The notes beneath the pieces are model-generated. The model was given only the letters and a program-made list of their open reading frames with translations. It searched no databases and was not told the origin of the DNA. From Hellea sp. (lineage in GTDB: Bacteria > Pseudomonadota > Alphaproteobacteria > Caulobacterales > Maricaulaceae), in contig JABABK010000004.1 in the NCBI GenBank assembly GCA_014238285.1, positions 43,848 through 107,847 on the forward strand: a stretch of 64,000 bases of DNA, given 5' to 3'. This document shows positions 53,076 through 61,000 of the stretch, in pieces; position 1 is the first letter of the stretch; every line of letters starts with the position of its first letter. The position numbers were made by a program, and so were the translations under genes.

Positions 53076-53492
53076 ATGGCTAAGGTCGATCTCGGTGAAA
53101 AAAGAGTATGTCCTGAATGCGAGTCTAAATTTTATGATTTGACCAAAAGACCCGCAATTTGTCCCAAATGCTCGTTCAGTTATAATCCTGATGAGGTGGA
53201 AGTGGTTGCTGTGCCGATTGCTCCGCTCGAATCAGAAAACGAATCTGAGGACAAAGAATCAGAAGAAGAAGTTGACGAAGAAGAAGCCGAAGCTAAAGAG
53301 CTTGAGCTTGATGGTGATGATGCTGCGCTTATCGGCGGCGCTTCTGATGATGATGACGGTATGGAGCCAGATATCAATACATTTGACCCCGATGAAGACC
53401 AAGATGAAGACGCTGCGCTTGTCGATGATGAAGAAGACACGGCTCCGCCGACAGAAAGTGATGACGAAGAGCCCGAAGAAATCGAGCTTTAA
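53076..53492 (+). CDS. TIGR02300 family (FYDLN acid domain) protein
   Basis: A 138-residue protein with a zinc-ribbon-like N-terminus (KRVCPECESKFYDLTKRPAICPKCSFSY) and a very acidic tail (long Glu/Asp runs from about 50 on). The family is nearly restricted to alphaproteobacteria and of unknown function. It sits divergent from aroA, a common arrangement. AGGAAG precedes the ATG. Confidence 0.85.
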   Translation: MAKVDLGEKRVCPECESKFYDLTKRPAICPKCSFSYNPDEVEVVAVPIAPLESENESEDKESEEEVDEEEAEAKELELDGDDAALIGGASDDDDGMEPDINTFDPDEDQDEDAALVDDEEDTAPPTESDDEEPEEIEL

Positions 53493-53504
53493 ATACCAAA
53501 CCTG

Positions 53505-53535
53505 TCCGCCGCTAAAAATCTTTCAAAGCGGCGGA
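53505..53535 (+). terminator. Terminator after the TIGR02300 gene
   Basis: TCCGCCGCT (53505-53513) pairs perfectly with AGCGGCGGA (53527-53535) around a 13-base loop, 13 bases after the stop. The tail is only weakly T-rich. A further short stem (ATGAGCC with GGCTCAT, 53585-53608) lies before the tRNA. Confidence 0.65.
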
Positions 53536-53625
53536 ATTTGCACTTGATTGCAAGGCGCCGCCGCACTAGGTTCCGCCGACTTTGATGAGCCATAATACCA
53601 GGGCTCATTACCTACCAAATGGATA

Positions 53626-53701
53626 GGGGCCATAGCTCAGCTGGTAGAGCGCTTCGCTGGCAGCGAAGAGGTCAGGGGTTCGACTCCCCTTGGCTCCACC
53701 A
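53626..53701 (+). tRNA. tRNA-Ala(GGC)
   Basis: A standard 76-base cloverleaf: acceptor GGGGCCA pairs with TGGCTCC (one G-U), D arm GCTC/GAGC, anticodon loop CTGGCAG with GGC, T arm AGGGG-TTCGACT-CCCCT, discriminator A and encoded CCA at 53699-53701. It is followed at once by genes of a mobile element, so its 3' end is a plausible integration site. Confidence 0.97.
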
Positions 53702-53795
53702 TTTAATCTTATTAAGTTATTGAAATTTACACATTTATTTAGAGGCTTGGAGGTTAATTCATACTTTTGTTCATACCTTTGAATTAAAAGTATTG

Positions 53796-54116
53796 CTATT
53801 TTCCGACAACTGGATGGGGCCAGTCATGATAGGTATAAACAAAATCAGTACCTTCACGATCAATTACTATGCACCACGCTAGAAACATTGTTCCAATGGG
53901 GTGGCTTTTGCGCATGTTTCTACTGCACTCAGCATCCATAGATGGTTTAAATTTGCCTTGCCCTTTTATGGGTCGCGCATGAACATTGTGGCTTTTACCT
54001 GATTTTGTCATTCGGTAGGTTTCTAGAACGACGGGCATGTAGCGTTGCCCATCTTTATCAGGCGGGCGGGCTTTGTCGCCAATATGGGTTAGTTTATGAA
54101 TTTCTGTATTAGCCAT
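53796..54116 (-). CDS. Hypothetical protein in the mobile region
   Basis: A 106-residue basic protein with no family I recognise. It contains two Cys, several Trp/Tyr and His (WPHPVVGK at the end), and no signal or membrane segment. It lies between tRNA-Ala and the restriction remnant and its 5' neighbour is 60 bases upstream. Function unknown. Confidence 0.5.
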   Translation of the reverse strand: MANTEIHKLTHIGDKARPPDKDGQRYMPVVLETYRMTKSGKSHNVHARPIKGQGKFKPSMDAECSRNMRKSHPIGTMFLAWCIVIDREGTDFVYTYHDWPHPVVGK

Positions 54117-54175
54117 TTACGAATACCGCTCCAGCTCACTCAGCGTGCCTTTTTATCTTGCGTATGCATCAAAAA

Positions 54176-54774
54176 CTATAAATCCATTTCTATAGTTTTC
54201 ATAATGCGGTCTGTTTCGCATAGGATTTTTATAATTCTACGATAGTGCATAATATCTTCTAGCGACAACTCTCGGCCTTTGCGGTCCTTAAGCCATTTTT
54301 GCGCGGGCTGATAGCCGCCGATATAAAATGCGCGGTCAGAAGCGCATATTGGTCAGGCTTTGGCTGAATGCCCATCAGCAAATCACCAATAGAAATGGTT
54401 CGGACAAGTTCACCCTTCACGTAAAATACAAAGTCTAGACCGTTGGTGTAAATCAGATTTGGTAAACCCTTTATGTAACGCGCGAACTGCTCTTTGGAGT
54501 AATCCTTTAGGCCTTTTTTAGTGACGTCTTTGTTAATGTCTTTGGCTTCGCAATGGCCTAGCGTTATGAGGCTTTGCCCCACGCTACGTTTGAAGACAAA
54601 ATCAGGACGACCAACGTCTTGCATCGCCTTGGGTTCATTGATGGAGTTGACGTTAGGGTCTATATTATCAAATAGATATCCAAGAGCCGCGCGAAAGGAA
54701 TGTTCCGTCGTTTCCCCTGTTTCATAAACGGCCTGCACGCGCCGCATATACTCTTCAATGACTGAATTGTTCAT
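54176..54774 (-). pseudogene. Internally deleted, frameshifted Type ISP restriction-modification enzyme remnant
   Basis: The ORF at 54259-54774 (171 residues) starts like the nuclease domain of Type ISP enzymes: FRAALGYLFDNIDPNVNSINEPKAM, then PDFVFKR and GHCEAKDINKDV, the PD-(D/E)xK core. Full-length relatives exceed 1000 residues, with helicase, methylase and target-recognition parts. Here the frame fails after ALLTAH. In another frame the same DNA reads FYIGGYQPAQKWLKDRKGREL, which resembles the extreme C-terminus of such methylases, to a stop at 54176. So about 145 N-terminal and 48 C-terminal residues are joined by one large deletion plus a frameshift near 54335. It cannot modify DNA; whether a partial nuclease is made is unknown. 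Confidence 0.7.
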
Positions 54775-54884
54775 AGGTCCTCCAGCCTCTTTGCTACTTG
54801 GGCGAGTGTCGGCTGTCCATCAAAATTAAGTGTAATAGCTACGCGAGCGAGAGGATTGGAATCGAGTTTCAAAACGCTTGGCGG
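54771..54884 (-). pseudogene. 3' remnant of a gene preceding the restriction remnant
   Basis: Between a TAA and a TGA the frame reads PPSVLKLDSNPLARVAITL and ends TLAQVAKRLEDL, with its stop overlapping the ATG of the restriction remnant (ATGA). It looks like a genuine protein end in a coupled operon whose upstream part is gone, 30 bases before the integrase stop. Family unknown. Confidence 0.35.
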
Positions 54885-54913
54885 TTAGTGGGCAAATTGA
54901 AGTCCTTAGGAAC

Positions 54914-55990
54914 TTACTTCATCCTTTCGCGCGCGTCAATCACCGCTAATACGTCTGCAATCAAAGCAGTGCGGCTATCATGCACGGCTTTAGGCTTATC
55001 GTGCATGGCGAGCATCCGCATCCGCTGTCTGTCTAGTGACACGGGGCCATAGTTGTTGACGCTAGTGTCTAACTTTTCATGGCCTAAATTTTGGCTCCAA
55101 ACTTTAATTTCTTCGCCGCTTAATTCCATTTCATAGGCCAGCGCCATAAGAGTCTTCCGAAAACTATGTGGATTGAAATATGGCAAATCCACCGCGATAA
55201 AGGCCTTGCGGAAAATATCGCGCATAGGCTGAGCGTTGGCCCATCGCTCTTTGGATAGCCCTACGATGCAAAATTGATTGTTTTCATCTCGCCCGCGAAG
55301 GCGGGATGTGAAAAGGTAATCGCTGGAAGAAAACCCAGGCTGAGCTTTCAAATATGCAAGATAGTCTTCGACCTCTTTGATAAAAAATGGGCCAACGGGA
55401 AAAAACCACGTATTGATTTGCTTGCCTGCCTTGGTGTCTACTTCATTTGGGTCTTGATGCACTTGTTTGTTTATGAGGTCTACATGCTTCACCTGCATTG
55501 AAATTATCGAGCCGTCCCTTGCGCCGGAAACAAGCGTAAAGGCTACCAGCATGCGATTACGCCGCTCTATGGCGGTGGTCTTTGGCATAGCCTCTACAGC
55601 CGTCTTAATCTGTGCGATGGTCGCAATGGGTCTGGGTTTTCTGGCGCGTGATGCTGTGCGGTCTTTCCTTTTAAGGCGAAGCGCATTGATTGGCTTGCGG
55701 GCAGCTTTACCCTTTATTCTTTCGTCCATAACCATCCACTGAAAGAAGCTCTTCGCGCTGTTTACTTTGGCGACATTTGTGCGCCTACGCGTTGGACGTT
55801 TTCCCACATATTCGATGAATTTGTCCACCGCCTCCACCGTGATCTTGTCAAAGTCGCGATAGTCGGTCGCCTCTTCAAAACAGGCAAGGGCGGCCAGCTT
55901 ATGATCAATTGTGGACGGTGAATCATCCCGTTCCAGTTCCTCTAACCAGTCCAGCTTCAAGCGTTCATTCTTGTGATTCACTTTGGTCAT
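54914..55990 (-). CDS. Tyrosine recombinase / integrase
   Basis: A 358-residue phage-type integrase: core-binding N-terminal domain (about 15-95) and catalytic domain with Arg in SGARDGSIISMQ, His/Arg in NPHSFRKTLMAL and His in LGHEKLD; the nucleophile is probably the Tyr in NNYGPV. All motif positions are filled. It lies 1.2 kb from tRNA-Ala, facing it, with two HTH proteins upstream, the normal arrangement for an island integrated at a tRNA. The other element boundary is not visible. Confidence 0.9.
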   Translation of the reverse strand: MTKVNHKNERLKLDWLEELERDDSPSTIDHKLAALACFEEATDYRDFDKITVEAVDKFIEYVGKRPTRRRTNVAKVNSAKSFFQWMVMDERIKGKAARKPINALRLKRKDRTASRARKPRPIATIAQIKTAVEAMPKTTAIERRNRMLVAFTLVSGARDGSIISMQVKHVDLINKQVHQDPNEVDTKAGKQINTWFFPVGPFFIKEVEDYLAYLKAQPGFSSSDYLFTSRLRGRDENNQFCIVGLSKERWANAQPMRDIFRKAFIAVDLPYFNPHSFRKTLMALAYEMELSGEEIKVWSQNLGHEKLDTSVNNYGPVSLDRQRMRMLAMHDKPKAVHDSRTALIADVLAVIDARERMK

Positions 55991-56004
55991 GTATTCTCTC
56001 CTAT

Positions 56005-56481
56005 TCAGAGTGATGGATTAAGAGGGGAGTCAGCGTTGCTATTATGTGCAATTATTGGGGCACAATGCGGCGTAGTGATTGGCGCAAAATTGGCCCTATC
56101 TGTCCCTATTTTTGCCTGTGAAGAGGATCGGTTCATAGGCCCGTCACACGTCTCGCACTGCCCATGGAGCATAAACGTGTTCTTATTACTCGCTTCAATC
56201 CTAAAGGTGCCTGCTTTTACTTTTCGCGGGCCTTGGCATGAGAAACAGGACATTTCATCTGGCGCGCAAGTCCACTTCCGTGCGGCTTGCCATGCGATCA
56301 GCCAGTCCCGAATATCTTTCCAGTGCATTAGCGTGGGGTAGCTGCCCTCTAAGACTGGTAGGCCATGTTTTTTGATCCATTGCCGCACTGTGTTGGGCTG
56401 CACGTCATATAGCTCTGCAAGGCGCTGAACGGTATAGCTGCGATTGCGTTTGATCCGTCGCGGATCATAGGTGCGCTTCAT
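56005..56481 (-). CDS. Helix-turn-helix protein with Cys pairs (element-borne)
   Basis: A 158-residue basic protein. An N-terminal HTH is likely (YTVQRLAELYDVQPNTVRQWIKKHGLPVLEGSYPTLMHWKDIRDWL, about 15-65), followed by CFSCQGPRKV and CETCDGPM, which could form a zinc ribbon. It lies between the integrase and the excisionase-like gene, so it may help element regulation or excision; family not assigned. Confidence 0.6.
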   Translation of the reverse strand: MKRTYDPRRIKRNRSYTVQRLAELYDVQPNTVRQWIKKHGLPVLEGSYPTLMHWKDIRDWLIAWQAARKWTCAPDEMSCFSCQGPRKVKAGTFRIEASNKNTFMLHGQCETCDGPMNRSSSQAKIGTDRANFAPITTPHCAPIIAHNSNADSPLNPSL

Positions 56482-56490
56482 TGTCAGCGC

Positions 56491-56673
56491 CTAAATTGAT
56501 TTTGGGGTTAGGCTTTCGATATAGGCTTCTATATCATCAACACGGATGAGCGTTCGCGTGCCAGCTTTCAGGCGTTGGAGTTTGCCGTCGTCAAATAGGC
56601 GGTAAATAGAAGAGCGTCCAAGGCCGGTCATGGCGCAAGCTTCGGGGATAGTTACAGTTAGTTGTTTGGTCAT
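56491..56673 (-). CDS. Excisionase-like / AlpA-type helix-turn-helix protein
   Basis: A 60-residue protein with the MerR/excisionase-type domain: TIPEACAMTGLGRSSIYRLFDDGKLQRLKAGTRTLIRVDDIEAYI. Such small proteins control integrase activity and directionality. It is ten bases upstream of the next HTH gene on the same strand and is likely the first gene of the operon integrase-HTH-AlpA. Confidence 0.8.
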   Translation of the reverse strand: MTKQLTVTIPEACAMTGLGRSSIYRLFDDGKLQRLKAGTRTLIRVDDIEAYIESLTPKSI

Positions 56674-56806
56674 ATGATAAGGCTGGATTATCCAGCGCTG
56701 GTCTATACGGCCAGCACGCGGTCAGGGGCGAATCCCATCGCGTCCCCTATAATTCACATAAATCTTGACGTGTCACATAGCATTAAAAAAATCTTTTATT
56801 GCTAAG

Positions 56807-57553
56807 TTAATCATCCCACATACTTTCACGTTCTTTTTCGCCGCGATTGAAAGAAACATAAAGTGAGTTTAGAGATTTACCGCAGATCTTTAACTTGTTT
56901 TCGAGATATTCGAAATATTCAGGGTAATTATTCGTAGCTGGGTTTTTACATGCGTAAGTATAAGCTTCCAAAATCTCTTTAAGCTTAAAATTGACATATC
57001 GTTTTTCTTGATCGGAAAAGTAGTTGAAAATATATTCGTGAAGAAAATAAAGCCATTCTGCGCGCCGATAGTCTATTGCAGCTCCGCGTTTTCTCCCTCG
57101 TTTTTCGCGATTTTCAGTGTTATTGACAATATCAAGAGTATTTGTTTTTTCATTGGCGATTGCCATGCCTATGGATGCCCAGTTTTCTAAAGAACTTCCT
57201 TTTTCTGGCAAGTCTAAAAGAGCTAGCAAATATGGCTCTTGGACTTTTCGAACGATATGGTTCACATCATCGAAATGAGGGCCGTTCTTATCCCAAGGAT
57301 TCCAAAACTCGCCGTCGAGGTCATTATATTGACCTCGGAAGCAATCTTTGATATTTTGTCTAAAGACTTCGGTTTCTTGCTTCAGTTGGGCTTCTTTTTC
57401 TGCTCGCAGTTTTTTAGCCTTTTGGACTGCATCTCGGATATTTGGTTTCTCTTTGTGTTTTTGGAGCCAGCTGAACCAGTCTTTTCGTTCCATAACGATT
57501 AATTCAATAATCTGTTCGCGTTTTTCTAGAGAATTTAGATGGTCGATATTCAT
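56807..57553 (-). CDS. Hypothetical coiled-coil protein
   Basis: A 248-residue soluble protein. The first 80 residues are charged and helical (LEKREQIIELIVMERKDWFSWLQKHKEKP to AKKLRAEKEAQLKQE), likely a coiled coil. The remainder has RRGRKRGAAIDYRRAEWLYFLHEYIF-like basic stretches and ends in WDD. No family recognised. It lies in the mobile region, upstream of a 545-base gap. Confidence 0.6.
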   Translation of the reverse strand: MNIDHLNSLEKREQIIELIVMERKDWFSWLQKHKEKPNIRDAVQKAKKLRAEKEAQLKQETEVFRQNIKDCFRGQYNDLDGEFWNPWDKNGPHFDDVNHIVRKVQEPYLLALLDLPEKGSSLENWASIGMAIANEKTNTLDIVNNTENREKRGRKRGAAIDYRRAEWLYFLHEYIFNYFSDQEKRYVNFKLKEILEAYTYACKNPATNNYPEYFEYLENKLKICGKSLNSLYVSFNRGEKERESMWDD

Positions 57554-58098
57554 GCCCTATTATTACAGCTCTAAGGGGCATATTCTAACATTTTTCCGCG
57601 CTATTTCGACTTCCTTTTCGAGCACCCTGTGATTGAAACGGATTTAGCGAATATTTTCATAGAGATAAGCCCTATTTCGACGCGTGACTTTCATACAGTC
57701 TCTTTTAATTGTATTGAAACTTTGACAGTGTCCCTCAAAGACGCCGTAGCCTGCCTCCCCTGAATATCTCAAGCTATTCATCTGTAACATATTTCATATG
57801 CAATCAACAATCTTCAAGTACCCCTACCCGACCATAGCGTCACAGCCAGTATTTCATACTGTCTGTTCCTTGGTGCGTATGGCCAATAAAAGCTTGTAGG
57901 AAGGAAAGCGGAAAACCACTCACTTAAACATCCATGTGGGGGAATATTACGAGTGAGGGTTTTCCAAGGTCTTCATAAGCATTTGGTATGGGCGACGCAA
58001 GCCAGTTAATTCCAATATGAAGAAAATAGAATTAAGTCTTGTAAGATTGGGTTCACTCAAATAGTTAACGCGCATTAATTATTCCATGTGGGAGTTAT
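57554..58098 (+). promoter_or_regulatory. 545-base intergenic region with a long imperfect inverted repeat
   Basis: GGAAAACCACTCAC (57910-57923) is inverted as GTGAGGGTTTTCC (57953-57965) with one base inserted, around about 29 bases. The loop contains CCATGTGGGGG; the same CCATGTGGG recurs at 58084-58092, just before the RHS start. The rest is AT-rich and shows no ORF or RNA that I can name. The RHS promoter must lie here. Confidence 0.4.
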
Positions 58099-61000
58099 AT
58101 GATGCGTTCATATTCTAAATCTGTTTTCGAAAAAATTACCTTGGCTTGGCGTTTTATTGCCTGTCTCATATTGTCAAGTTTGCTGACAGCGCCGACTCTT
58201 GCACAAGGCGAAGGGGGTGAAAACCCACCTGCCATCATCCCCGAGACGAATGATTTGGCGCAGCAAGAAGTTGAGCAACGCCTCCGCGCCTTTGGCAACG
58301 ACATGATGGGCGATCAAATTGATCCATCGACAGGGTCTTTGATTTTTAGCCAAACAGATGTTTCGCTACCGGGTAATAATGGTTTGGAAGTCGCTGTCCG
58401 CCGTAAACTGACAGGGATTGATTTACAAGCAGATGCATCGGGCTTCTTCGCCAATTGGACACTGGATGTTCCGAACATTTCCATGAAAGTACCAAGATGG
58501 GTCGATGGCTTCGACGGTAATGGAGATAATCTATGGCCTAATCGATGCAGCGCACCAACAGAACCCGGTTATATTTCTCTCGGCTACCAGACATTCTTAC
58601 CGGATGAGTATTGGGACGGGATGAGTATCAATATTCCAGGTCAAAGTTCTGGCCGTATTTTGGATAACCCAGATCCCAGTTCCCAAATATGGGGTAGTCA
58701 AACGCTTCCAACGAAATCAACAACGGGACATCTTCATATCACCTGCACAGGTAGCGGAACTAATGAAGGGTTTATCGTTAAAACGCCAGATGGAACCACA
58801 TACCGATTTGATGAACTGAAATTTGTTCCAACGAAGTCTGTTAAAAAGAGAGGCGGTAATATTCTCAACGGCGGGATACTGTCAGCCACTTTAGAGGTAA
58901 ACCTTGGCATAGTTTTCGCGACCAACGTAACAGACAAGCACGGTAATACCGTTGATTATAATTACGATCCATCCGGCAATCTGACTAGTATCGTAAGTAG
59001 TGATGGCCGCGTTATTGATCTTGCTTACGGCACTCATGGTATCTCTACGGTTACCGCCAATGGTAGAAGCTGGACCTATCATTACACCCCCAGTGAACAC
59101 ACCAGAGGCAACGCGCTTATCAGCCATACCCTCAAACGGGTTACGCAGCCTGATGGGAAAGAATGGCTATTTGAACTGGATGATTTCCGAACCAATATTC
59201 TAGCGACGGGAATAATCAATTGCGACGGTTTTGATGCATCATTTGATTTAGAAATTACGCACCCTTACGGCGTCGTTGGTCAGTTCAAAATCGATAAAAT
59301 CGTCCACGGCAAAACCGATGTACCTTGGTCGCAGGTGGACAATACTGTAACTCCCCCTGACGGTTGTCACGGAGAAGAAAATAATCTCTACAGTTTCAAG
59401 CCTACATTCAACACTTTGTCCGTGATGGAGAAGAAACTCTTAGGGCTAACGGATAACAGCGAAGACCCGAATTATCAGCAAATTTGGACCTATGATTATG
59501 TTGTAGGGTTTTTTAATTTTCGTGATCCGGGAAATATTCCGACACCCAGAGGTGAGCAGGATTATAAGTCTACCACGGTTACCCAGCCTGATGGATCAAA
59601 GATTAAATATTACCATAATCGCCGCTGGGGCGTAGAGACAGGGCAACTGCACCGCACTGTTAAAATAGATAAACTCGGTAATGTGGTTGAAACAGTTGAA
59701 AACGAATATGTCGTTGATAGCGCTTTGTTTACCGAAGACTATTTTCCGTTTATCAAATCTGACCGGAATAACACAGCTACTTCATCTTATCTGACAATGG
59801 CAACGACAACACGCGACGGTGATGAATTTGTCACAGAGTCTTCCTATGATGTGAGTCCAAGTTCGGTTAATTATTCTTATGGCCGGCCTTTAACCAATAT
59901 ATCCTCGTCTGACATTCCAAATTCACTAACCCGCACAACTGTTACGGTTTTAAAACATATCAAAGATAATTGGATATTAGGTTTGCCGGAAAATATGAAG
60001 GTCAATGATAGGCAGGTGCTGCATTACGACTATGACGACATTGGCCAAAAGACGGCTCAATTCCTATATGAAGAATTAGCGGATGCTTATGCCAGCTTTG
60101 ATTATCACGATAACGGTACATTAGCTTGGGTCGAAAATGCCCTTGGAGATAGACATTCGGTTGCGGAAGGGGACTGGCATCGCGGCGTTCCGCAAAAAGT
60201 CACGCGGCCTGACCTTACCTTTGTTCAACAGATCGCCGATGACAATGGTTGGATCACAAGCACAGTTGACGCGAGGCTCAATACCACGATTTACAATCGT
60301 GATCCTGATATGGGGCGGTTAACTGAAATTGATCTGCCTGGTGGTTATGATTCGACGGCTATTGACTATAACTTTGGCGCTGACGAAATCGTTCAAACCA
60401 TCACTAAAGGTGATGCCATAACGACGATTACTTATGACAAGATGTTTCGCCCTGTTTTAGAAAAAACAAGAGACGATTCTACGGGATGGGAATCCTATGT
60501 GAACACAAATTATGATGCATCAGGGCAAATCAGCTTTACGTCATTCCCGTCTACGAATGACAGTTATGAATATGGAACGTATTTTAAATATGATGGCCTT
60601 GGCCGCGCTCTTGAAGAGGATGTACGTGCTGAGGGAGAAACCGGAAGCGATGTCGCCATTGAGAAGACTTATGCCTATTTGCCGGACGGTAAATCAACAG
60701 TCGAAGACGCTCAGCACAATATCACGACGACTTGGAAAAACGGGTTTGGTGAAGTTATCCAAATCGATCAGCCGGAAAACACGACGACGATTATCAACCG
60801 AAATGCTTGGGGCCAAATTGAAACTGCCAAGCAAAAGGACCGTATTAGCGGTCTTAGTCAGACCCAATCTTATGATTACGATGATCAGCAGAACTTATGC
60901 TATCATCACACGCCATCGGGCGGGGCAACGCTTTCCTCTTTTAATCTGGCGCGTCAGATGACCTCAAGTACTAATGGACAGTCCCAGAGCAGTTCTTGTC

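Noticed and set aside
53180..53440. Serine-rich minus-strand ORF
   Set aside because: It is the antisense shadow of the acidic tail of the TIGR02300 protein.
56700..56750. tRNA-like sequence or second attachment site (GGTCAGGGGCGAATCCC)
   Set aside because: It resembles a T arm but no D arm or matching acceptor strand exists, and identity to the tRNA-Ala 3' end is short and interrupted.
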